DNA of 64,000 nt. Origin: Trissonchulus latispiculum. Lineage: Eukaryota; Nematoda; Enoplea; Enoplida; Ironidae. How positions within the stretch are numbered: the first letter of the stretch is position 1; each line of letters opens with the position of its first letter. Made by a program: the position numbers and the translations under genes. Where the stretch lies: NCBI GenBank assembly GCA_030248195.1, contig JASAND010006661.1, positions 16,885 to 80,884 of the forward strand. Direction: 5' to 3'. Under the pieces are notes generated by a model. That model did no database searches, had not been told where the DNA came from, and saw only the letters and a program-made list of their open reading frames with translations. Of the stretch, positions 43,269 through 54,435 are shown one piece after another.

Positions 43269-43890
43269 AATAATAACCTAAAGGGAAAACATCTGGCAAC
43301 TCCGGTACAGTAAATTTGTACTGTATCACACTATATTGTATTTGAACCGTTGGTATTGTAGTAGCTTGACCATTGAACGCATAAATTGTAATAATTATAA
43401 TTGTATTGGTTTCATTAAATTATCTGTGTGCTAGCTACTGAGTCTTATTACGAGCAAATAAAGGCGCGTTTGCCTTCAAATACGGTGCGTTTACCGTTCA
43501 GCCACTAATCGCAGGAGCCCAGGACGGAATCAAACTTAGTAAGCTTTCCTGTCAACCTCTACCTTGAAAATCCAGTGTAGAAGTCATCCAAATCCAGTGC
43601 TGTCAATGAGAAGCAAGTGCTGACCCCGCTTGCTATTCACTTGGAATTCAGGAGCCTCAAACGAACTCACCGACGAAGACACCTACCAAGGTTGGCTGCA
43701 GAGAATCTCTGATTCTGGAACACCACCTTTCAGAGATCTGGTGCCTAAGTCTGTTTCATTGCAAGCAGACGTGCTGACCTTTCGTGTAATTGAACGATTA
43801 GAGCTTAGAGCAGATCGTGTCTCGGATCTCGCTCACTTCATTACAATTTACGTTCCCATAAGTTTCATGCATTTGAGAAATTACTGCTGA

Positions 43891-44495
43891 GCTGTCAGTG
43901 ATGCAAGTTTAACTTTAACGATGAGTCATCAATTTGAATAGAGAATACATAGATGTTTCCGATTTTGGAATTGCAATCAATACATGGACATACATATATG
44001 CGTAATATCTAAATGAATTAGAAATAGAAATTCTTTGGAATGACAGACAAGTTTCCACATACAAATCATTCTAAACCCTATCTTTTACCATTGTTTACAT
44101 GCAGTTACGGTGAAGAATATCTTTGTCAAGCAAAATGCGTGTGAGGGATCGAGGCTGAGCAAACATAAGAGACCTGCTGCGCCTCAGAAAAAAGGACGTG
44201 ACGCATTGTTGCTGTCCTGTTTCCACAGTACCGTCATTATGAACGTATAGCTGTGTAGTGTATTCAAGATGCAGCTAAATTGAGGTTAAACGTTTCCTCA
44301 CTTTGTAAAAACCAAAATTTGGTATGAATATTCAAGGAATTCTTGATTTTTGGCAAATTCCACCTTTCTGATGTAGATGAAGAGGTACAGTAGTTTTATC
44401 ACCTCCACCACATGCAATATAACGTAAAAACCGTTTATCCAAAATTAAACCTGTTGGGTTTTGCAGGTTGTCATTGTGTTACAAATGTGTATTAT
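43891..44495. other. Spacer, short repeat debris
   Basis: Contains AACATAAGAGACCTGCTGCGCCTCAG at about 44163-44188, shared with the centre of the 2025-3464 element (inverse near 2545-2580). No gene recognised. Confidence 0.35.
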
Positions 44496-45483
44496 TTAAG
44501 GTGGTGATTCCCTTTGGTCACAAAAGTTTGCACCATTATTACTCGTTCATTACTTGGAGTTAAGAAGCCATTTTTATATCAAAATGTAGCTTGACATTTT
44601 CTCTTTTTAATGCATACCATGAAACTAATGTAGCTGTATTAAAATATTTTTGACACATTTTAGAAGAAGTATAATTTTCCAGATTTTTTGCAGACCCAAG
44701 AAAATTTTTTCGCGAGACATCGGTTATATCATTCGATACCTCCATCAAATAGCTGGGGACGATTTTTTATTTATTGTGAAATCGCTCTTCGTTATAGAGA
44801 AATAAGCTGAAATGTGTGCGTAACCTGTATTTTGCCTACTTTTTCCAAATTTGTCAAGCGATTACTTTAGCTAGAAAGCAGCAATCGGGGCAACTAAAAA
44901 ATCGTCCCTGGGTATATTTGTGCAGAACTCATTTGTTAAGTAGCAGCCCTCCAACTTGCATGGTGAATGCTCCACAATCTTTGGAAAAAATTGGTCGTGT
45001 TTTTGCAAAAACTACATTTTTCATGATAGCAGCCTACGGGATAGCTGTTGGAAGACGATCATCCATCGGATAATTTGCCCCTGTGAGACCTTCAGATCGA
45101 CGCCCTTAGTTTGATTTTCCGGCTTGTGTAGTTCAAGAAATGATGGATTATTTGATTTCTGCAAAAATGACAAGTTTTCGACGCCAAAACAAGAAAATCG
45201 GCTATATCGCACGCTAGAGAAAAGATACAAAGTTGCTTTAAAAAGCAAAAATGTGAAGCTCAACGAGATCTTTCAAATGAGTATAGTCATAGCTGTATAG
45301 CTGCCGCCAAACTTTCAGAAATTGGAAAAAACCGCCCTGATCGGAAATCTCAAATTTTTGAACCGGGATTGCGCGGAGGGTGTTAGAACGCTAAAAGAAT
45401 GTATTTCGGAAAGTTTCGCCAAATTTCATCCTGATTGGCGCCGCCAACCAACAATTTGTGCCCAAAAGGAATCACCACCTTAA
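44496..45483. mobile_element. TTAA-flanked MITE, GGTGGTGATTCC family (copy 2)
   Basis: TTAA at 44496-44499 and 45480-45483, ends GGTGGTGATTCC and GGAATCACCACC, about 988 bp. It is inverted relative to the copy at 3461-4367 and similar throughout. ORFs at 44816-45073 and 45021-45263 are broken in the other copy and not supported. Confidence 0.85.
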
Positions 45484-45569
45484 CAGAAACGTTATAGAGC
45501 TGTTTGAAATCGTTGAAAATTCCCAAAACCTAAGAAAACAATGCAAATTCACAAAATGTTTGTTTTGAC

Positions 45570-45918
45570 TTTTTTTTAGTTCGCCTCACTCCAGTTAGCT
45601 CACGCCGGTTAGGAGTGGTGTCAGTACTGCACGAATTTGATTTTTGACTGGGGAGGGGAACTGACACCGACTAATTGCCTTCGCAATTAACCGAGGCGTT
45701 TGACAAGGCCGGCGATGTGCCTATTGCTGCTTATGCAATAAGCCCACCGCGGCAGCTCCACCCTAAGGCGGCCACCCCTTGGAATCTCGGTGAATTGCCA
45801 GCGGGGGGATAGCAGAAATTGGATGCTAGAACTTATTTTTTCCAAGTTCTAGACTTGACATGATCCTCCACTTTATAGCGCAGCAGTACGAAACCACTGC
45901 GCTAACGGAGGTTCATGT
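45570..45918 (-). repeat. Possible tRNA-derived SINE (uncertain)
   Basis: On the minus strand it begins CCTCCGTTAGCGCAGTGG, like a tRNA 5' end with an A box. About 35 nt later comes GGATCATGTC, a weak B-box match. A GC-rich body of about 280 nt follows, with internal hairpins, ending in GAACTAAAAAAAAG, an oligo-A tail. The head folds as an AGCGCAG...CTGCGCT hairpin inside a CCTCC/GGAGG stem rather than a cloverleaf. No second copy is in the window, so the SINE call is tentative. Confidence 0.4.
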
Positions 45919-46094
45919 TTTGACTTTCTCGTCACTGTTTCAAACTTAACCAAATTTTGCAGATATATATGTTTAGTGCCTGCATACGCTCAGGCAGTTT
46001 TCTTTATTTCTTGAAAACCGCAATCGTAAGCAAGATGTTAACTTTTCAATCAGAGGATGGCACCAATAAAGGTTGGCTCGGTGTTAAGCTGACC

Positions 46095-46501
46095 CAGAGT
46101 TGGAAGCGGGTCACTGGCACCCGCGGGTCGGGTCGGGTACGGGTCGAAACTTTCGACCCGCTTCAACCCGCGGGTCAAATTGGGTTGAAATTTTACCAGA
46201 AAATTTGTATTTATAGGCAAACATTCCAGCTCATTTTCAATTTTGAATAAGAAATTTCCATTTGTGAGAACATAACTGTTTTAAAACTAAATAACCATTC
46301 ATTAATTTGGTCAATTTAATCGTAACACTGATTTTCGCTTTAATTTTTAACAAACGTTTAATCAAAAAGCAATTCTTGGACATTTTGTAACAACTTTGTC
46401 CAGGTTTAGGGCGGGTGAAGTGGGTCTTCCCAAGACGAAGGAGGGTCGCGGGTGCGGGTCAGGATAGTTGGATCAAATTGTTTGACCCGCTTTCAACTCT
46501 G
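46095..46501. mobile_element. hAT-like MITE, CAGAGTTG termini, 8-bp TSD
   Basis: Left end CAGAGTTGGAAGCGGGTCA, right end TTTGACCCGCTTTCAACTCTG. Flanks AGCTGACC (46087-46094) and AGCTAACC (46502-46509) match at seven of eight positions. The interior has GGGTCGGGTCGGGT units at both ends around an AT-rich core. 407 bp, non-coding. Confidence 0.85.
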
Positions 46502-47299
46502 AGCTAACCTCAAGGTTAACTCGGAGTTAACCTGATAATTCTCAGTAAATCTGTTGCACGAAATCAGGTTAAGTTAATTTCGAGGTTAATTCCGAAGAAC
46601 TAAGTTTAAGTTAGTCTTGAGCGGCAGAAACTTAATCTGACTGCTATTAGGATTAACTGAGGACTAACCCAATTTGTAACATTTCAGCCTTAGTTTTTCC
46701 GAAAACTTCGTCACAGACAACTTAACTATTATTTTTGCGTGCTCCATTGTTTATGAAAATTTTTGCACTTAGAATAAATGTTCCTCACGAAATTCGATCC
46801 ACTACTTCAGCTATGGCCTTGAGCTAAGAATAAGGAGAGTAAAGACTTTGTTGTTTGTAAAGACTTGTTAACCTTGAGGTTAAATTCGTCGTCAACTAAC
46901 TTTGATAGATGATGTTTGGATACATTGGCTAAAGAAACGAATCTGATTGGTTAAAATAACCCTGAGCTGAAGTCTAGGATTGTTATTCTCGACAAGACCT
47001 AAGTTGGTGCAACGGCATAACTTTAACTCTGAGTTATAGCTAGCGCCCAGCTAAGTTACTTCGATTTTGGTGCAAACGGGCGAATATTTCCAAAATAGGC
47101 TAAAAAACTGAAGTTTCACTTTTATAAAAAAAACGTCCTGAGCTCATATATAAATAAATAAATCATGCATGACAAATTTCAAATGAATTCATAAAGAATT
47201 GAAGGAGATATTTAATTCACTTCCTGTTATGAAGAGTACATAATACATAAGAGTATGTGTAATAAAAAAGCTAAGTGAAACTAAAAAATGACAGGAAAA
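46502..47299. other. Repeats of GAGTTAACC type; no gene
   Basis: About 46502-46660 and 46870-47055 contain scattered direct and inverted GAGTTAACC/GGTTAACTC-like units. The remainder is plain AT-rich sequence. Confidence 0.4.
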
Positions 47300-49474
47300 G
47301 CTCAGTTTGTTATGGACTGCGATTCTCGATTGAATTGTTTGATGCCTTGATTACGAGTGATGTGCCTGTAAGATCCTAATGTGAGCTATGAAACGTCCAA
47401 GCAATTGTATGAAAATGTTTGTCATTTAACTACCAGAGTTGCCAGTTAGTTCGGAACACCCAGACATTCACAATTAGGGACATAGGTTTTAGTGTGGTTA
47501 GGAAATAAGGTCAGAAGTAGCACTATAACCCACTCAAATGCCGTAAAATGGAATAGAACTTCAGCAGAAAATAGCTTAATAAGGCGGAATCAGGCTTACC
47601 AATTAATAATGGAGGGGTCGTTACCCTTCTCGGGTCAGTAATAGGCCCTATCATTGCTCTTATTGTATAATGGAGGAGTCGGTACTCTTCCCAGACCATG
47701 AATAAAGCCTCCCGTTGTCAAGAAGCTCATCAAAATTCAATTAAAACAGTTTAAAATTATTGAAGAAAACAGGTCTAAAGAAAGATATTGCAAAATAACC
47801 AGCAATAACAAGAGAACTCAGTGTTAAAACATTTTGTATTGCCAACAAGTGCAAATATTGGTGTTAGTTGCATGCAAAAGTTAAATGCAAGTGTTAGTTA
47901 GGCTTAAGTTGCATAATTAGGTAGTAATTAATCAATTTGTGAGATTTTTGGCAAAAATATAAGTTAAGCTTATCTGAAAGACAATTCTTTTCTGATTCCG
48001 AAAATCCAAACTCGGTCCTTTAACTCCCAATATTGCGAAAGTTATAGGCCAAAAAGTTTTTGAATGATTACGTTTTTATTTTGTAATATTGGCCTTTTGT
48101 GACCTTTATGTTAAGACGTAACAATCACGTGTTGTTACGCCCATTCACCTTTCATTCATCCGGGTGGGCCTCTGTTGGCCCTCTCCCAGCAAAGACTTGC
48201 CTCGCAGAGAAGGAGTTAGTACACACCTTTAGGTGTAGTAATACGTTCGGAGGGGGCTTAACTCCCTCCCAAATAAATAAAATAAAACAAAATTAGTTAG
48301 TCTTAGGTATTCTCGTACGTAGAATAATAATATTTAGTTTTTAGTTTACAGAAAAATACGTAATTCTTTGTATGCACATTTTTGCGCAACAAAACAACAA
48401 CAAAGCCCTCTTGACTCAATTGGTGGGAACATAGAAGTTCCAGCCAGGGAGAGCAATTGTTGCTAGGATTAACGAGCGGCTTCCCTTGTCTTCGGCCTCA
48501 GGAGGAAAGAAAGGGGCTTGGAAACAAGGAAGCGCCGAAGACTAATAAATATAAAATTTATAAATTAATGTAGCCAAAATAATACTTAATTCTTGGTTCT
48601 TCATAATGGGCCACGAGAGGCCTTTAATTTGTACAATTTCGTTTTTCAATTCGTAAAAATTAATTCTTTAAGTAGCAAATTTCCCCTTTGGTTATCTTTA
48701 CGTGTTAACCAAAAAGTCTGCAAAGTTTCCCAAAATTCAGCTTGGGAAATTCATCAAAAAAGGGGTAAGTTGGAGGCCATAATTCCTTTTTCTCATTAAT
48801 CTCGCCTCCAATGAACCAGCCGCTCCGGGCACACACTTTAAGATAGGGAGCTTCCAGAAATCTCTGGAAGTTTTCCCTCAAATCAAAGAGGTCCGCCCAA
48901 AAGCCTTAGGTCAGTGAGCTGTCAGACTCCTGTCAGCTCAATGGAGATTTCAAAATTTTCATCAGTTTTTGCTTGAGGTCCGGCCGAGAGCGGTCGGTTC
49001 CCCCCCCCCAATTGAAGTGTGTCTCCCGTTGTCCCAGCGATTTGGCCGGGAATAGAGGCACACTTCTCCCCTCTAGAACGCGAGTTAGGGACCTCCTCTG
49101 ACCCACACAGGTCAGAGGAGATGACCTGAGCACAGCAGCAAACACCACACGCTGAGGGCCATTTGAGCGTATTATGCTCGGCCAGAATCACACACCAGGA
49201 ACGCAATTCTAGAGATTTTTTAAGAGGCCCCTTTGGCCTAAAAAAGTCACCTTTCTTGGCCTTCGGGCCTTAATTTAAAGTAACTTTGTTTAACCAAGCC
49301 ACGACCTAATTGGCCTCTAATTACGCCCAGATCTTTTGTGTATTTGCTTTATTGTGGGGTCTTGCAAAGAATTGGGATTTGAGTGGGGACCCTCCCCTGA
49401 GTTGAGTTAGGAGGTCCCTTGGTTACGACCTCAAATCAGAACTGAGTTAAGGTTAGGAACTAATCCTCCCCACA

Positions 49475-49497
49475 GCCGGCAATTAGGAATTGCCGGC
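49475..49497. other. Conserved hairpin (copy C): GCCGGCAATT stem
   Basis: Same 23-nt hairpin as 39486-39508. Confidence 0.8.
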
Positions 49498-50707
49498 CAT
49501 ATTCGTCAGGAAGGCGCTCAAAAATCAAGATTAAATGTTTAATAATAGCTGTTTTATTTTAGCTTTAGGTCGGCTTATCTAAAAGTACTAGGATTCAGAA
49601 ATCAGAATCGTTCTAAACAACTAATTATTGAGCTGTCTTAAGGGGAATGGTCGACTTCCCCGTAGTTAATTTAATTAAGAGGAAACTGTCCTTAGCCGAA
49701 TGTGTATGTGTAGTTTTGTTTTATAGTAATAATTGCCTGAGCAATTATTACTCGTTCTGCTTTCCAAGAAGTTATCAAAGTTTTAAATTCGTAATTCTTG
49801 TCAAATTTACAAAGTTCATGAATTTCAAAATGAAGAGGAAAGTTAGTCAACTCCAGAATTAGGACAAAATGTGCATACAATGAGTAGTTAAGTTTTGTCA
49901 AGGAACAGCTAGGATTTATTATGTGTGTATAAATTGTATGAGTAAATGTTGATGTAACTGTAATTGTGTGAATGTGATCCCCAAATGTACGTAAATTGGC
50001 TTCCTGGGTAAACCCCTCATGGGTTGTGAGGTTCCAAGGGTAGCCTCCTTTCTAGAGTGTGAATTTTAGACAGAAATTGTGTAACTGTGAGTGTGAATGA
50101 AGGCATACCATGTAAACCCCCTTTGTCCGATAAGGGTCTTGTCTTGGGACTGCCAGAATGAATGTGCAAATATTCAGATATTGGGCAGGAATTGGGCCAA
50201 ATTGCTACTCGATTTGGCCCCTCCCTAACCGTAAATAAGTAGGGTTTCATTAGGTTCGAAATCTGGATGCACTTTTGACGCGAAAATGCTATTTTTGAGT
50301 GAATGTAGCGTGGATTTTGCATGGAAACAGTAGGATATTCGGTGGTTTGGAATAGATTAGCAGCCTAGGGTCACAGGGACCCCGAATTAGGTCTGTAAAT
50401 CTATTGGGTTTCAGGTCATCCGTGTAGGTAGCCCTGCGATTAGGGGACGGATGAGCCGCATTCATGGAATCTAGACCTAGCCGCATCAGAAAAATAGCAG
50501 GAAACTCGTTATGATTGAGCAATTCGCAGCAGATGTCAAATTAGCAGATTAACAAGTTATTTGGTCCTACTTAAGGATAAGCGTATTATTTGTCTTGCTT
50601 AAAACGACTATTAATTCATGCTTCGCAATATTAAACACTTAAATTATGTTAGCCATGTTCAGTTTTGAAATGCAAAAGAATAAGCCAAGTTAAAAGAAAA
50701 GAAATAA

Positions 50708-50779
50708 ACCCGTGCTGAGATTCGAACTCAGGACCTCTGGATGAGGGATCCAGTGCTCATCCAGTTGAGCTACACGGGT
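50708..50779 (-). tRNA. tRNA-like cloverleaf in copy C (anticodon loop TCCCTCA)
   Basis: 72 nt. Acceptor, D stem and T stem are the same as in copy B, but the anticodon stem is CTGGA/TCCAG and the loop TCCCTCA. The nominal anticodon would be CCT, but position 33 is C instead of the invariant U, so it is unlikely to decode. The T loop TTCGAAT is canonical, giving a good B box. Probably a structural or processing element, or a tRNA pseudogene. Confidence 0.65.
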
Positions 50780-51348
50780 TATAATTGGAACTAGTTCCAG
50801 TTAGCTTATGTACCGTAGCAATTTGGCAACCCAGCACATGTGCGTCTTGAACTAATACATTATATGTACAAATTACGCATATGTGGACATAAACTTTGGT
50901 CATGATTTTCTCACGAACAGCTGGACGGTTTGATCTATTTCAAAAAGGAAAATGTTCAGCTCTTCAAGCTCTACAAAATGATGTAACTTTTACCCCAATT
51001 AATTTCATTAACCAATTAACACAACCGAGTTAACGTTAACGCAGAAATGTCAAGCCTGCGCAGAACCCAATCTGCGCAGGTATTACCTAACTTTAATTAT
51101 GTTTCTTCTCACTAACTATTGAACATTTTTGGTACTGTAAGCGTAAAAAATGCTCAGTTTTGCAAGCTCTACAAGAATAGGTAACTTTTGTCCAAATTCG
51201 TATTAATCAAAGTTTTGCTAATTTATATGCCAGTTTTGCACGAGTACTGACATGTGCTCGTGTGAAAGGGTGGTTGTACGTACGTGCGACTTCCACTCGG
51301 CTGGTTGCTGGGGTTGCCAGCGCCGGATCGAATAGCGGTTCGGTACAT

Positions 51349-51714
51349 ACATTAACACGGGGTCCGATTCTGGGGGGGTCTACCCCGACCTCGGCGAGGG
51401 GTCTACCCCTGAAAAATTCCAAAATTTTAAGGGGGTCTGCCCCAAAATTAACAAAAATTGCGAATTGTTAACGGTTTTGACCAAAAATTAGTAAAAAATT
51501 ACAATTTTTAGCGATTTTTACGAAATTTTTTGAAAAAATCGCTAAAATTTACTAAAAAAGTACCTATTTTTGGTAAAAATCGCTAAGGGGTCTACCCTTT
51601 TTTCCTTTCTGGACGAGAGGGTCTGCCCTTTTTCCTTTTCGCTGAGGGGGTCTACCCGTTTTTTGTCGGTCTGGGGGGGTCTGCACCCCCCCATTCCCCC
51701 CCACGTTATCCTAT
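51349..51714. mobile_element. 366-bp G-tract element with 12-bp direct repeats
   Basis: Inserted in copy C between two copies of GGTTCGGTACAT (51337-51348 and 51715-51726). The uninterrupted site GGTTCGGTACGT is in copy B at about 41381. Ends are imperfect inverses (TAACACGGGG against TAACGTGGGG). Interior repeats GGGTCTACCC and GGGTCTGCCC. No ORF. Confidence 0.75.
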
Positions 51715-52616
51715 GGTTCGGTACATCCCCTGTTAGGGCACTAGGATAGGTGGGGGTAGATTTAGAAGTAGAAGTAGTTCGGTAGGTCGGTAGGTCGGTA
51801 AGTAGGGACTGCGTAGAATGGCTGCTGAGACTGTGAGTGAGTGAGTTTTTGCATTTTTGGCATAAACTAACTGAAATTAACTATTTACGAAAACTCACTC
51901 AAAATCAGCCAGTCAGTTTTAATTTAAGTTAATTAGTTCATTCCGAATGGGAAAATAATTAATTAATGGGGATTTTAAACAAAGTAACCAGTTACCATTA
52001 AGTTTTAGTTTAATATTACGTAGGCTTTAGCCATTTAGCATAAATAAGTAGATAGGCATCAACTAATTCAATTACTATAAGTATTTAGCAATTGACCGTC
52101 TTCCAATATCAGAAATTCACTTAAAATGCCAAGTTTCGTATATATTTGGGATAATCAGTTGGCCACGGGAAATGAACCCATTTCCCGTGGCAAATCAAAG
52201 AAATTAGGACAGAAGCAGGCCGAAAACATTAATATTGTCCAGTCATATTGTTTGTCCAGGAGATTATGCAAAATCCAGTCAGATTCAGTTCATTTTTTAA
52301 CTCAAAATGGCTCCAGAAGGCCGGTTTGTGTAAGAAAAAGGCAAAGGCAAATGAATTCTCAAAGTAGGTTGCAAGCAGTGCATTTTATACGTTTTCAAGA
52401 TTGTTCCGTCTAGCCGCAAGTTCAATCAGGCCCAACTGGGCCAAAGGTGGAAACATTATGAATCATTTCGCCCAAGCAAGGAATTACATCAGGTTCAGCC
52501 AAATTCTGTAAATGGCAACCAAAAAATGGCCACGAAGGCCCATTTAACAACAAGAAATTACTAGAAACGGTTAACATTGTTAAAAAGGCAATAGCCAAGG
52601 ATTTCGAGTCATTTCG

Positions 52617-53631
52617 TTAAGGTGGTGGTATCCTTTTGTGCAGTGCTTTTGTGTTGATTTTTTTGAAACACTATAACTTTCGCAATTTTGGGAGTTGCAA
52701 AGAGCTTTATACATCGTTTTAAAGCTTATTGTCTGTACATTCACATGAGCTTACAGAACCGGCAAAATTAGCAAAAAATAGCAGAAATTTTCTGACAAGC
52801 TGACATCTAACAGGATGAATATAGACCAAAAGTTTTTAAACATCGATTTCTCAAAACTGAAGTATCGGCCAAAAGTTCTTTTTGTGCCACGATATGAAGG
52901 ACATATGGGCCGAGGGACGATTTTTTAGATTTGGCTCAGCAGGTCTTAACGTTCGAGAAAATCGGCCAAATGCACAGTAACACGAAATTTCGCAACTTCG
53001 CATTGAGTTTTCTTGCTACTCAATATGTTTTAGCCCAAACCAAGAAAAACGTCCCTCCGCAGAAGTGCGAATTTCGATTCTGCCGAAAATCTCTGGAATC
53101 CGTTGAGTAGTTTTTGAGAAATCGATGTTCGAAACAAAATAATCGCAGTTTTGCCAAAATAGTTTTTCGGCAAAATCTCTAGCTGAAAGCAATAAAGTCC
53201 GGCTAATAGGCATTCATAAAATGTGCATTTGGACGATGTATCGATTGAGTATAACTAAGCCAATTTTGTCCTTAACATGTGGCAGTAATTTTGAAAAAAC
53301 TGATTTCCTCGAAAATGGTCATTTTTTGACCCTAAAAACAGTTTTTGCTTATACTGACTTAACCACTGGAGATAGCTCAAAGGTTGTATGAGCAAAAATG
53401 TTCATTTTCGAGTCCTCTTTCCAGCCATACCAACCAATCCCGTGTCTTGTCTGCCAACTGAGAGCTTAAGGCCAAAAACCAAAACTTTCTTATCTTTTGG
53501 CCTAAGAATACGGGACTGGTCCTAAAATATTAAACAGCACGGAAATAGGTTATTTCGTAAGTTTTAGCCCTTTGCGTAAAGGATTAAAGCCGTAGGAGTC
53601 AAAAATACCCGAAAGGAAACCAACACCTTAA
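52617..53631. mobile_element. TTAA-flanked element, GGTGKTGG family
   Basis: TTAA at 52617-52620 and 53628-53631. Ends GGTGGTGGTATCCTTTTG and CGAAAGGAAACCAACACC (inverse GGTGTTGGTTTCCTTTCG). 1015 bp, no transposase. A short derivative is at 24808-25056. The TIR resembles the GGTGGTGATTCC family, so the two families are probably mobilised by related enzymes. Confidence 0.8.
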
Positions 53632-54408
53632 ATTAGGTCAGATTCATTTTGTGCTTATCTAAGATTGTTGGATCCGGAAGTGATCCCAGGACGTGAACTT
53701 TGTCAGTCGCCACTTCGTGGAACCTATCACTGTAGGTACATTGTGGAATTAGAACGCAGCTAAGGTCAAGAGCAGAGATGACTTCGCAGGCACCTGATTT
53801 CAAGTTGGGAACCATAACTTTACGGAAAACGTTGCAAACTTAACTCTAGAACTTTCTGTTAAAAATGGCCAGTTTCGCCCTGTTCATCCTCACCGGTTTT
53901 GGAGCTTTGCTCCCTTCGTCTCTGGCTTGAACTTAGAAGTCAGCCAGAGCCCGCCAGCCTGCAGTCAGAAGAAACCAGCAGATTTATTGAACTTTGTAGT
54001 TGTGCTAAATTTCGTTAATTGGGAATAAGTAAGGCAGAACCAGGAAATCCCCCAACTTTCTGTATCTCCTAAAAAGGCACTTCCGTATAGTAACCCTGTC
54101 TAGGTGTTGGAGCGAACCTTCGGGAGAGCAGTGTCCAACATTCGGGGACTCACCCATAGACCGACCCCAGGTTTACCTTGATATTTACTGATTTGTAGTT
54201 TTATTGATTTGTAGTTTGGTAACCCGTTGTGTAAGGCCGGATAAAGAGTCGCACAGCACAAGCATATAGGCGCACGAGAAAGCATATAGGTATTAATTAG
54301 CAGAGTATCTGAGACAGTGTAATACTTAGGTAATCGAGACCGAGTTTGAGAAAGGGAAGAAGAAGAGGTACCACTAAACCTTGTCCCTATATTATATATA
54401 CATTGGGT

Positions 54409-54435
54409 AATATTGTCCTAAATTAGGATAATATT
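54409..54435. other. 27-nt hairpin (copy C)
   Basis: AATATTGTCCTAA, A, TTAGGATAATATT: 12 Watson-Crick pairs and one G-T. Confidence 0.8.

Larger units (their letters stand above)
37415..43890 (+). repeat. Large structured repeat, copy B
   Basis: About 6.5 kb, colinear with copy C (47300-55110), and its last 1.8 kb with copy A. Landmarks include ACGTCCAAGCAATTG (about 37512), GCAAAGACTTGCCTTGCAG (about 38350), AGGTCCCTTGGTTACGACCTCA (about 39425), a tRNA-like cloverleaf (40756-40827) and hairpins at 39486, 39740, 40209, 41101, 41828, 42390 and 43242. No ORF is conserved with copy C; the longest (42043-42366) is broken there. No LTRs or target duplication were recognised, so the class is unknown. 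Confidence 0.85.
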
